Shown here in pieces: positions 42,914-49,765 of a stretch of 49,765 nucleotides of DNA. Within the stretch, counting starts at the first letter, position 1, and each line of letters opens with the position of its first letter. Source of the stretch: Clostridiales bacterium. Its GTDB lineage: Bacteria; Bacillota; Clostridia; Oscillospirales; Oscillospiraceae. The DNA is taken from the NCBI GenBank assembly GCA_021203685.1, contig JAJQAS010000223.1:7207-56971 (forward strand). Direction: 5' to 3'. The notes under the pieces were generated by a model. That model was not told where the DNA came from, made no database searches, and saw nothing but the letters and a program-made list of their open reading frames with translations. A program made the position numbers and the translations under genes.

Positions 42914-42951
42914 AAGCTATTAGCTATTAGCTATTAGCCGTTAGCTACTAG
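42914..42951. repeat. AGCTATT-family repeat after the ATP-grasp gene
   Basis: Three tandem AGCTATT-type units followed by AGCCGTTAGCTACTAG. Same words as the ends of the repeats in the atp operon, directly after the stop codon; the opposite end and core are absent. Confidence 0.6.
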
Positions 42952-43010
42952 TATAGTATCGCAAGCCGATAGTGAGCAGCTCATTACAACGTTGAAACAA
43001 GCATAGAAGA

Positions 43011-43052
43011 ACCAGCCGGGAAGGAGACACCCTCTTTCCCGGCTGGTTTTGC
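43011..43052. terminator. Bidirectional terminator between the ATP-grasp and rubrerythrin genes
   Basis: ACCAGCCGGGA (43011-43021) pairs with TCCCGGCTGGT. TTTT follows on the plus strand and TTCTTCT on the minus strand. Confidence 0.8.
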
Positions 43053-43072
43053 GTTGTACGGCTTATTGCGGT

Positions 43073-43621
43073 TTATTGCAGCTCCGGCTTTACCTGAAAA
43101 TACCCCTGCCCGGCGCCGCAGACGGCGCAAACCTCCGGCGCGCGCTTGGCCACCACCAGATGGCCGCACTTCCGGCACTCCCAGACTACTTCACCGGCCC
43201 GCGCAAAGACGGTCTGGGCCTCCACGCTGCGGATCAGCTTCTGGAACCGCTCCTCGTGGCCCTTCTCCACCGCCGCCACCAGCCGAAACCGGGCCGCCAG
43301 CTCGGAGAAGCCCTCCGCCTCCGCGTCCTCCGCGAAGTGAGCGTACATCTCCGTCCACTCGTAATGCTCCCCGGCGGCGGCGCTTTTCAGGTTCAGGGCC
43401 GTGTCCGCGATGCCGGAGAGGGCCTGGAACCACAGCCGGGCGTGTTCCCGCTCGTTGTCGGCAGTCTCCCGGAAGATGGCGGCGATTTGCTCAAACCCCT
43501 CCCGGTGGGCCACCTGCGCGAAGAAGTCGTATTTGCTCCGGGCCTGGGTCTCCCCGGCGAAAGCTGTGCGCAGGTTCTGGTCGGTTTTGGTGCCCAGCAG
43601 TTCTTTTCCGTATTGTTTCAT
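43073..43621 (-). CDS. rbr: Rubrerythrin
   Basis: A cytosolic non-heme iron peroxidase that protects anaerobes from hydrogen peroxide. 182 residues. The ferritin-like diiron domain carries AFAGETQARSKYDFFA and ETADNEREHARLWF (ExxH) in the first half and AEDAEAEGF and EKGHEERFQKL in the second. The rubredoxin-like C-terminal site is CRKCGH...CAVCGA (two CxxC). GGAGGG lies before ATG 43621. It is the last gene of the minus-strand run, 63 bp after a small gene. Confidence 0.95.
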   Translation of the reverse strand: MKQYGKELLGTKTDQNLRTAFAGETQARSKYDFFAQVAHREGFEQIAAIFRETADNEREHARLWFQALSGIADTALNLKSAAAGEHYEWTEMYAHFAEDAEAEGFSELAARFRLVAAVEKGHEERFQKLIRSVEAQTVFARAGEVVWECRKCGHLVVAKRAPEVCAVCGAGQGYFQVKPELQ

Positions 43622-43684
43622 GGCGATACCCTCCTGTTTGTTGGTCGAGGGTATCTTTCCCAGAAGGGCGGGAAATATCCGTCC

Positions 43685-43879
43685 TTAATACAGCTCCCGC
43701 AGGACGTTCTCGGAATACTCCCGCAGCGCGGCCAGGTTCCGAATGGAATCGCCGCACTGAATGACCCGCTCCCGCACCGGGTCCGGCAGGACGGTGAAGT
43801 AGCACTCCGCGTCCCGGTCGCAGTGGAGCAGGTGGTTCAAATTGCGATAGTTCTGTTTCTTCACGGTTTTGTCTCCCAT
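43685..43879 (-). CDS. Small conserved-looking protein, 64 residues, unknown
   Basis: Begins MGDKTVKKQNYRNLNHLLHC and ends REYSENVLRELY. It contains HCDRDAECYFTVLPDPVRERV, with two cysteines and alternating charged residues, and is mostly helical. No membrane segment or signal peptide. ATG 43879 is chosen; a TTG start 36 bp upstream has no RBS. It lies between the amidase and rubrerythrin genes in the same direction. I do not recognise the family, but the frame is compact and flanked tightly by real genes. Confidence 0.6.
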   Translation of the reverse strand: MGDKTVKKQNYRNLNHLLHCDRDAECYFTVLPDPVRERVIQCGDSIRNLAALREYSENVLRELY

Positions 43880-43927
43880 TCCGCGCCGTTTCCGGCGCAA
43901 GGATATGGTGGACAAAATGGACGCTGT

Positions 43928-44674
43928 TTATTCGTTTTCCAGCGTGATGAACTGTTGCAAGGCGAAGCCGGAAACGCCGTTCCACTCCACCACGAACCAG
44001 TTTTGGTAGCGGTTCCAGACGGTGAGCCGGGTGCCGTCCTGGAGGGACACCACCACCTCGCTGGCGGTATCCGGCGCGGCGCGGACGTTTAGGCTGCCCC
44101 AGTTCAGGTCCACATAGCCCGCCTGGGGCGATTGAAGGGGCAGAAAGGGCAGAGAAAAATACTGGGCCACCGCCTCCGCCAGCGCTTTGGCGATCTCCGG
44201 CACGTTGTCCCGTATCCACTGGGCGTCCTCCGGGTTGTCGTGGTAGGCCAGTTCCACCAGCACGGCGGGAGCCGCGACCTTCGCCACCTCGCCGATGGTG
44301 GTGGTGGGCAGGGCGCGCACCTTCTCCGGCTGTGGATAAATGGTGCGAAGTTGGGCGGCAATCAGCTCGGCGGCCCGGCGGCTGTGGGCGGAGCTGGGGG
44401 AATAGTACACGTCGGTCCCCTGGAGGACGCCGGAGAGAGTCTCCGGTGCGGCGTTGCTGTGCAGCGCCAGGTGCAGAGAGAACTGCCCGGCGTTGGACGC
44501 TTCGATGGACTGGGCGGCGGTCATATCCGTGGTGTTGCGGACAAAGGAGATGCCGCAGGCGCGAAACCACCGCTCCAGCTGATCGGCAATCAGGTTCATG
44601 TACAGCTCCTCGTTCCCACCGCCGGTGTAGGGGTTGAACTCCTGGGAGGAGGGGGACAGATAGACAAAAGGCAT
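43928..44674 (-). CDS. N-acetylmuramoyl-L-alanine amidase (Amidase_3) with C-terminal SH3 domain
   Basis: A 248-residue zinc amidase cleaving the MurNAc-L-Ala bond of peptidoglycan. The usual DPGHGG start is replaced by YLSPSSQEFNPYTGGGNEE, a variant that keeps the Glu ligand. The second histidine is in HLALHSNAA and the catalytic Glu in AVLVELAYHDN. A C-terminal SH3-type domain (GSLNVRAAPDTASEVVVSL, about 190-248) would bind the wall. No signal peptide is visible, so export is unclear; it may be used in sporulation or lysis. GGGAGG lies before ATG 44674. Confidence 0.87.
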   Translation of the reverse strand: MPFVYLSPSSQEFNPYTGGGNEELYMNLIADQLERWFRACGISFVRNTTDMTAAQSIEASNAGQFSLHLALHSNAAPETLSGVLQGTDVYYSPSSAHSRRAAELIAAQLRTIYPQPEKVRALPTTTIGEVAKVAAPAVLVELAYHDNPEDAQWIRDNVPEIAKALAEAVAQYFSLPFLPLQSPQAGYVDLNWGSLNVRAAPDTASEVVVSLQDGTRLTVWNRYQNWFVVEWNGVSGFALQQFITLENE

Positions 44675-44736
44675 AGACAGGGCCTCCCAAACAGAATGGT
44701 ATCCCAGTCTATGCCGGTGGGGGAGAAGGGGAAACT

Positions 44737-45600
44737 CTATCCCAGCATCTCCCCGATGACGTTGGACAGGGCGGCAAACTGCTCCAAACTCAGCTGCTCA
44801 CCGCGGGTGTTCTCCCCCAGGCCGCAGGCAGTCAGAGCCTCCCGCAGCTGCTCTTTGGTCAGCTGATTGGAAAACGCGGAGGAGAGGCCGTTCAGCAGTT
44901 TTTTTCGCCGCTGGAGGAAGGCCGCCCGCACCACCTGAAAGAACCGCGCTTCGCTGTCCACCGCCGCCGGGGGCGCAGAGCGCGCCGCCATCCGCACCAC
45001 CGCCGAGGTGACCTTGGGCGCGGGGTAGAAGCAGTGGGGCGGCACCTCAAAGAGCAGCTCACAGTCTGCGTAGTATTGGCACAGCAGCGTAAACGCGCCA
45101 TAGTCGCCGGTGTTGGGCCGGGCGCAGATGCGCTTTGCCACCTCCCGCTGGATCATCACCGTGACCGAGCCGAAGCGGCAGCTTTCCAGCAGCCGGGTCA
45201 GCACCGGCGTGGTGATGTTATAAGGCAGGTTGGCGCAGACGATGGGGGTCAGCCCGCCGCAGTGCTCCGCCAGCAAAGCGTCCAAATCCAGCTTCATGAT
45301 GTTGCCGGGAATGACGGTTACATTGGGGCAGTCGGCCAGCGTCTCCGCCAGCACCGGCAGCAGCGCGCTGTCCAGCTCCACCGCCGCCACCTTGCCCGCT
45401 CTTTGGGCCAGCTGGACGGTCAGCGGGCCGATGCCCGGCCCGATCTCCAGCACGGCGGTGGTTTCGTCCGCGCCAGAAGCCTCTGCGATGGCCCGGGGAA
45501 CGCTGCTGTCGATGAGGAAGTTCTGCCCCATGGACTTGGAGAAGTGGAAGCCGTACCGGGTCAGCAGGGGTTTGATTTCGCGCAAATCGCAGAGATCCAT
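44737..45600 (-). CDS. rsmA: 16S rRNA (adenine(1518)-N(6)/adenine(1519)-N(6)) dimethyltransferase
   Basis: RsmA/KsgA: a SAM-dependent enzyme dimethylating two adjacent adenines near the 3' end of 16S rRNA during 30S maturation. 287 residues. The N-terminal SKSMGQNFLID, SAM-binding LEIGPGIGPLTVQLA, and catalytic CANLPYNITTPVL are all present, followed by the family FEVPPHCFYPAPKVTSAVV. AAAAGGTG lies ahead of ATG 45600. It is separated from the upstream gene by 121 bp containing a terminator-like hairpin. Confidence 0.96.
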   Translation of the reverse strand: MDLCDLREIKPLLTRYGFHFSKSMGQNFLIDSSVPRAIAEASGADETTAVLEIGPGIGPLTVQLAQRAGKVAAVELDSALLPVLAETLADCPNVTVIPGNIMKLDLDALLAEHCGGLTPIVCANLPYNITTPVLTRLLESCRFGSVTVMIQREVAKRICARPNTGDYGAFTLLCQYYADCELLFEVPPHCFYPAPKVTSAVVRMAARSAPPAAVDSEARFFQVVRAAFLQRRKKLLNGLSSAFSNQLTKEQLREALTACGLGENTRGEQLSLEQFAALSNVIGEMLG

Positions 45601-45654
45601 CTTGGAATCACCTTTTCAATCATAAAATTGGGGCGGGGGACAGCAGAAAAGGTA

Positions 45655-45700
45655 CAAAAAGCGGCGCTCGAATCCGTCCTTTTGGCCCGAACGCGAGCGC
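45655..45700 (-). terminator. Terminator-like hairpin between the phosphatase-GNAT gene and rsmA
   Basis: On the minus strand GCGCTCG pairs with CGAGCGC across a long loop and is followed by CGC and a T run. Confidence 0.5.
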
Positions 45701-45721
45701 ACACTGTCGTTTTACGGAATA

Positions 45722-46888
45722 CTATCCCTCTTTGGGGTACCCAATGTCCTTTTCCAGCAGCTCCAGGGGCACCTGGCTGTCCTGGGCCATCCCGATTTTC
45801 CGAAAACCGTTGCGGGTGTAAAACCGCTTGGCGATTTGGTTGGTGGGGGCGCAGCGGAGCCGCAGCTTGTCCCTGCCCAGGGGCCGCGCGGTGGAGACCG
45901 CCTGCCCGATAAGCTGGACGCCCAGCCCCTTGTGGCGATAGGCGGGGTTCATGTAGACGAAGGGAACGAAGCAGACGCCGCTTTCCGCGTCCCGCTCCAG
46001 GTTCATCTGGATCATGCCCACGATTTCCTCGCCCAGACAGGCCACCATCACCGACCTGGGCTCGTTCAGGCTGGCCCGGAAGGCCGCCTGATAGAACGCC
46101 TCCCCATCGAAGAACGCCTCCCGCCCGTGGATGTCCACCCACGCCTCATGGCGGTAGCGGAAGTACAGCTCTTTTTCCTCGTAGGGCCGCCAGGGGCGGA
46201 ACCACAGGTTGGCGTTGCCCATGGCGAAGACCGTTCGCTCCTCGCCGGGGCCGCGCTGCTTTATGATGGTGGAGATCTCCCGCGGCAGGTGGGAGTTGTC
46301 TGCCTCGAAGATTACCCGCACATCGCGCCCCTCCACCTCAATGCAGGCCACGCCGGTGTTGTCGCTGTGGGGGACCTTGCCGATGCCCTCCAGGCCGTAA
46401 CCGTGGAACCAGGACAGGGCCGTCCGAATCACCATGCCGTGGGAGAAGCAGGCCACGGTTTTGCCGGGGTTGGCGTCGGCGATTTTGAAAATGGCCTCCA
46501 CCATCCGCTGCTGTACCTGCTGATACGTCTCGCCGCCCTCGATTTCGTAGGCGGGGGAGACCTCCCCAAAGAGCCGCATCCGCTCCGGGTCGTGTACCTG
46601 GGCGTCGCCAAAGGGCACATCCTCCCACACGCCAATGCCGATTTCGATCAGCCCCGGCTCGATTTGCAGGGGCAGATGGTGCGGTACATAAATGGCCCTG
46701 GCGGTGGTCTTACACCGGCACAGGGGGCTGGAATACACCGCGTCGATGGGTACCCCGTCAAAGCGGCCCGTCAGGGCAGCGATTTGCCGGTATCCGGTGT
46801 CGGTGATGAGGGAATCATACCAGCCGTGCATCCGGCGGTACAGGTTGCCCTCCGCCTGGGCGTGGCGAATCAAATACAGTCGCGTCAT
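45722..46888 (-). CDS. Histidine phosphatase fused to a GNAT acetyltransferase
   Basis: A 388-residue two-domain protein. Residues 1-200 are a phosphoglycerate-mutase-like histidine phosphatase: the catalytic RHG-type motif is LIRHAQAEGN (about 5-14), the second His is in ACFSHGMVIRT (about 149), and SSPLCRCKTTARA is the phosphate-pocket segment. Residues about 220-388 are a GNAT fold with the acetyl-CoA loop NPAYRHKGLGVQLIGQA and FYTRNGFRKIG. The two activities could act on one metabolite, but which is unknown. The RBS is weak. It lies 28 bp after pyrD on the same strand. Confidence 0.88.
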   Translation of the reverse strand: MTRLYLIRHAQAEGNLYRRMHGWYDSLITDTGYRQIAALTGRFDGVPIDAVYSSPLCRCKTTARAIYVPHHLPLQIEPGLIEIGIGVWEDVPFGDAQVHDPERMRLFGEVSPAYEIEGGETYQQVQQRMVEAIFKIADANPGKTVACFSHGMVIRTALSWFHGYGLEGIGKVPHSDNTGVACIEVEGRDVRVIFEADNSHLPREISTIIKQRGPGEERTVFAMGNANLWFRPWRPYEEKELYFRYRHEAWVDIHGREAFFDGEAFYQAAFRASLNEPRSVMVACLGEEIVGMIQMNLERDAESGVCFVPFVYMNPAYRHKGLGVQLIGQAVSTARPLGRDKLRLRCAPTNQIAKRFYTRNGFRKIGMAQDSQVPLELLEKDIGYPKEG

Positions 46889-46916
46889 TGCAGCGCTCGC
46901 TCGCTTTCTCTATACT

Positions 46917-47846
46917 TTACCAGGGCTGCACACCGCCTGTCAGCTCACTGACCGATTGCAGTCCCTGCTCCGCGGCCAGCGCCGCAAGCCCGTCCCGCAC
47001 CTTCAGGGGGGCGTAGGGGTCGGCAAAGCAGGCCGTCCCCACGGCTACGGCGGTGGCCCCGGCCAGCAGCATCTGGGCCGCGTCCTCGCCTTTTGCCACG
47101 CCGCCCATGCCCAGCACAGGGATACTCACTGCGTTGGCGACTTCCCACACCATCCGCACCGCCACCGGCAGCACCGCCGGGCCGGACAGTCCGCCGGTGT
47201 TCATGTGCAGCACCGGGCGGCGGGTCTTTACGTCAATGCGCATCCCCCGAATGGTGTTGATGAGGGAGACCGCGTCCGCCCCTGCGCCCTCCACCGCTCT
47301 GGCGATGGCGGTGATGTCGGTGACGTTGGGGGAGAGCTTGACCATGACCGGTACACGCCCTGCGTGTTTTTTGGCGCACTCGGTTACCTCGGCGGTCATC
47401 TCCGGGACGGTGCCGTACTGCAACCCCCCGCACTTCACGTTGGGGCAGGAGACGTTGACCTCGATCATGTCCACCCCCGCGTCAGCGAGCTTTTCACACA
47501 TGATGCCGTACTCTTCCGGCGTGTTGCCGGAGATATTGGCGATGATTTTCAGGTCGTGCCGCCGCAGATAGGGCAGTTCCTCCGCGATAAAGCGGTCCAC
47601 GCCGGGGTTTTGCAGCCCCACGGAGTTCAAAATGCCCATGGGCGTCTCGGCAATGCGGGGCGGGGGATTGCCCTCTCTGGGGTGGAGGGTCAGGCCCTTG
47701 CAGCAGATGCCGCCCAGCTCGCTGATGTCATAAAACTGGCCGTATTCCCGGCCAAAGCCGAAGGTGCCGGAGGCCACCACAATGGGGTTCTTCATGGACA
47801 TCCCCGCCAGGGTGACGCCCATCTCTACGCCGTTGATGACGCTCAT
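46917..47846 (-). CDS. pyrD: Dihydroorotate dehydrogenase B, catalytic subunit
   Basis: FMN enzyme oxidising dihydroorotate to orotate; NAD-linked class 1B, working with PyrK. 309 residues. The catalytic cysteine is in VNVSCPNVKCGG (about 130), and FMN-binding segments are VASGTFGFGREY, VMVKLSPNVTD and VLGMGGVAKGEDA with VGTACFADP. Its start overlaps the pyrK stop by 4 bp (ATGA), so the subunits are co-translated. Confidence 0.96.
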   Translation of the reverse strand: MSVINGVEMGVTLAGMSMKNPIVVASGTFGFGREYGQFYDISELGGICCKGLTLHPREGNPPPRIAETPMGILNSVGLQNPGVDRFIAEELPYLRRHDLKIIANISGNTPEEYGIMCEKLADAGVDMIEVNVSCPNVKCGGLQYGTVPEMTAEVTECAKKHAGRVPVMVKLSPNVTDITAIARAVEGAGADAVSLINTIRGMRIDVKTRRPVLHMNTGGLSGPAVLPVAVRMVWEVANAVSIPVLGMGGVAKGEDAAQMLLAGATAVAVGTACFADPYAPLKVRDGLAALAAEQGLQSVSELTGGVQPW

Positions 47847-48598
47847 GACCAGTCCACCTCCTCTGCGGGGAATACCGGTCCGTCCTTACAGACGTGCTGA
47901 TACGTGCCGCCCACCGAACAGGCGCACACCAGGCAGGCCCCCACGCCGCAGCCCATCCGCTCCTCCATGGAGACCTGACAGGGTACGCCGTAGTCCCCCG
48001 CCGCCTTGTAAACGTTTTTCAGCATGGGTTTGGGGCCGCAGGCGAAAACCGCGCTGATTGTTTTATCTTCCTCCAGATATTGCCGCACCAGCGCGTCCAC
48101 AAAGCCGTGGTAACCCACCGAGCCGTCGTCGCTGGCCACCCGCACCGGGCAGCCGGCCTGCTGAAAGTCCTCCAGCAGAATGACAGCCTGCCTGTTGCGG
48201 AACCCCAGCGCCGCCACCGCGCCGCCGGGGGCGGCCTTCGCCGCGTAGAGCATAGGGGGGACGCCGATGCCGCCGCCCACCACCAGCACCTTTCCGGGTT
48301 CGGGGTGGGCAAAGCCGTGGCCCAGGGGGCCAAGCACGTCCAGAGAAGTGCCTTCCGGCTGCTCCGCCAGCCAGGCGGTGCCTTCGCCCCGCACCTGAAA
48401 CACCACCCGGAGGGTGTCCCCCTCCGCGTCACAGATGGAGATGGGGCGGCGGAGCAGGTGGCCCTCGCCGCAGGCGATGTTGACGAACTGGCCGGGCCTG
48501 GCAGACCGGGCCAGTTCCTCTGCCTCCAGCAGGAAGGAGAAGGTGTCCGGGGTCAGCTGCTCGACCTGGGCAATGCGACACAGAGCTTGTACAGGCAT
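47843..48598 (-). CDS. pyrK: Dihydroorotate dehydrogenase B, electron transfer subunit
   Basis: Iron-sulfur flavoprotein passing electrons from PyrD to NAD. 251 residues. The FAD-binding RRPISI (about 52) and the NAD-binding VLVVGGGIGVPPML (about 104) are present. The [2Fe-2S] ligands lie in ERMGCGVGACLVCACSVGG and the later HVCKDGPVF. It starts 15 bp after the pyrF stop. Confidence 0.95.
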   Translation of the reverse strand: MPVQALCRIAQVEQLTPDTFSFLLEAEELARSARPGQFVNIACGEGHLLRRPISICDAEGDTLRVVFQVRGEGTAWLAEQPEGTSLDVLGPLGHGFAHPEPGKVLVVGGGIGVPPMLYAAKAAPGGAVAALGFRNRQAVILLEDFQQAGCPVRVASDDGSVGYHGFVDALVRQYLEEDKTISAVFACGPKPMLKNVYKAAGDYGVPCQVSMEERMGCGVGACLVCACSVGGTYQHVCKDGPVFPAEEVDWS

Positions 48599-48613
48599 AT
48601 AAGACCGCTCCTT

Positions 48614-49540
48614 TTAGTCCAAAATCGGGGTGATGGCGGCGATGGCGTCCCGCATTTCAAGAGCGGCGGCGCGGGCCGCGTCCTGATAGTCCGCACCAGA
48701 GTTGCCCGTCTTTTTCCAGGCGCACATGATACCCCGGGAGGAGTTGACCACTGCGCCGTGGCCCCGCTCATCGAAGGCGAAGCGCACGTCCTCGGCGGTG
48801 CCGCCCTGGGCGCCGTAGCCGGGGACCAGCAGGAAGGTGTGGGGCAGCGCTTTCCGCAGCTGAGCCAGCTGCTCCGGCCAGGTAGCTCCCACCACGGCTC
48901 CCACCCGGTTGTAGCCGTAGCAGTCCAGATAGCCCTCGCCCCACTTGGCGGTGAGACCACCCATGACGTCGTAGATTTTCCCGCCGCCGATCTCCAGGTC
49001 TTGCAGGTCCACGGCAGAGGGGTTGGAGGTGCGCACCAGCACAAAGAGAGCCTTGTCCTCCTGGTTGGCGATTTTCAGGAAGGGGTTCACCGCGTCCGCG
49101 CCCATGTAGCCGTTGACGGTGACGCAGTCCGCGTCGAAGCAGGGCAGCTGCGCGCCGCCCACCACGGTTCTGCCCAGCCAGCCCTCGGCATAGGCGGAGG
49201 CGGTGGCCCCGATGTCGCCCCGCTTCACGTCTGCGATGACGTACATGCCCTTTTCTTTGGCATAGCGAATGGTGCGTTCCAGCATCTCCATCCCCTCCCA
49301 GCCCAGCAGCTCATAGTAGGCGGCCTGGGGCTTCACGGCGGGGACGATGTCGCACAGCGCGTCGATGAGGCCGCGGTTGAAGGCGAAAATGGCCTCCGCC
49401 GCAGCCCTCCGGGTCTCGCCGTACTGGGCGATGGCCCGGTCGATCATGGGCTGGGGGACGTACTCCAGCCGGGCGTCCAGCCCGGCCACGGTGGGGTTCT
49501 TGGTGCGGATGATTTTCTCCTGCAAACGGTCAAAAGACAT
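48614..49540 (-). CDS. pyrF: Orotidine 5'-phosphate decarboxylase (type 2)
   Basis: Last step of UMP synthesis, OMP to UMP. 308 residues, the longer type 2 subfamily. The catalytic block is IADVKRGDIGATASAYAE (about 99-116), and the phosphate-binding end has LLVPGYGAQGG. GGGAGAG lies ahead of ATG 49540. Operon order is pyrC-pyrF-pyrK-pyrD. No PyrR box or attenuator is visible inside the window; the promoter lies beyond the right edge. Confidence 0.96.
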   Translation of the reverse strand: MSFDRLQEKIIRTKNPTVAGLDARLEYVPQPMIDRAIAQYGETRRAAAEAIFAFNRGLIDALCDIVPAVKPQAAYYELLGWEGMEMLERTIRYAKEKGMYVIADVKRGDIGATASAYAEGWLGRTVVGGAQLPCFDADCVTVNGYMGADAVNPFLKIANQEDKALFVLVRTSNPSAVDLQDLEIGGGKIYDVMGGLTAKWGEGYLDCYGYNRVGAVVGATWPEQLAQLRKALPHTFLLVPGYGAQGGTAEDVRFAFDERGHGAVVNSSRGIMCAWKKTGNSGADYQDAARAAALEMRDAIAAITPILD

Positions 49541-49578
49541 ATGATTTCTCTCCCTGTTCAGTTTTGGGATATGCTTCC

Positions 49579-49765
49579 TTACTCATCGTAACGATAAATG
49601 ATGTTGCCTCCCACGATGGTGTATTTCACCTTTCCCTTCACCTGCATCCCGGCGAAGGGCGTGTTGCGGCCCTTGGAGCGGAAGTCGCCGGGGTCGATGG
49701 TCCACGCCTCGTTGGGGTCGAAGATGGTCAGGTCGGCATCGGCCCCCATGCTCAGGCTGCCCTTG
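49579..49765 (-). CDS. pyrC: Dihydroorotase, C-terminal fragment (runs off the right edge)
   Basis: The visible 61 codons read KGSLSMGADADLTIFDPNEA at the start and GRNTPFAGMQVKGKVKYTIV towards the end, stopping at TAA 49579-49581. This is the typical C terminus of type I dihydroorotases (amidohydrolase family), whose metal-site half lies outside. Position 38 bp before pyrF fits the pyrimidine operon. Other cyclic amidohydrolases share similar tails, but the context favours PyrC. Confidence 0.85.
   Translation of the reverse strand, partial: KGSLSMGADADLTIFDPNEAWTIDPGDFRSKGRNTPFAGMQVKGKVKYTIVGGNIIYRYDE

Overview
The window looks like a chromosomal segment of an anaerobic, high-GC member of the class Clostridia. 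It most resembles the gut Oscillospiraceae (Flavonifractor, Lawsonibacter or Oscillibacter type). The evidence is Gram-positive style ribosome binding sites, TTGACA/TATAAT promoters, [FeFe]-hydrogenase maturases, rubrerythrin, a single-membrane type F-ATPase operon, PyrDB/PyrK pyrimidine synthesis, and many small interspersed repeats. The taxonomic placement is inference from gene content and composition; no rRNA is present.

Layout. 1-8950: the end of an aspartokinase, an M18 aminopeptidase, a probable stand-alone structured RNA (about 2216-2366), glnS, an orphan PTS IIA protein, a tRNA-Gln(CUG), murC, and a small envelope operon (a repeat-containing lipoprotein plus a 56-residue membrane peptide). 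8480-10108: a divergent pair of an HTH-like protein and a membrane-anchored Ser/Thr kinase. 10246-18599: an accessory, probably catabolic block holding an AraC regulator, a lactaldehyde-reductase-type alcohol dehydrogenase, an alpha/beta hydrolase, a GPH-family symporter, a LysR regulator and a tannase-like esterase. A 160-bp MITE with a target duplication sits exactly at the LysR stop codon.

18738-25024 (minus strand) is the F1Fo ATP synthase operon in the order a-c-b-alpha-gamma-beta-epsilon. There is no separate delta gene. Instead the alpha protein carries about 80 extra N-terminal residues that read as the C-terminal domain of delta (OSCP). Two nearly identical copies of a repeat of about 170 bp flank the c-subunit gene. 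These are the most striking observations in the window.

25367-31926: a YmdB-type phosphodiesterase, signal peptidase I, an SPFH protein with an Arc-like repressor, serC-serA, and a NYN-domain protein. 31969-35243: hydF, a TM1266-type regulator and hydG, behind a leader that contains an intrinsic terminator. 35385-42909: sbcD-sbcC, a TetR regulator, a three-gene lipoprotein/membrane operon, and an ATP-grasp enzyme. 43073-49765 (minus strand): a housekeeping run of pyrC(partial)-pyrF-pyrK-pyrD, a histidine phosphatase-GNAT fusion, ksgA, a cell-wall amidase, a small unknown protein and rubrerythrin.

Short dispersed repeats lie mostly just after stop codons. They fall into an AGCTATT family, a GCAAT family, a GGGGCGGCC palindrome, a tandem GC hairpin and the 160-bp MITE. 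No CRISPR array, rRNA, complete IS element or prophage was seen.
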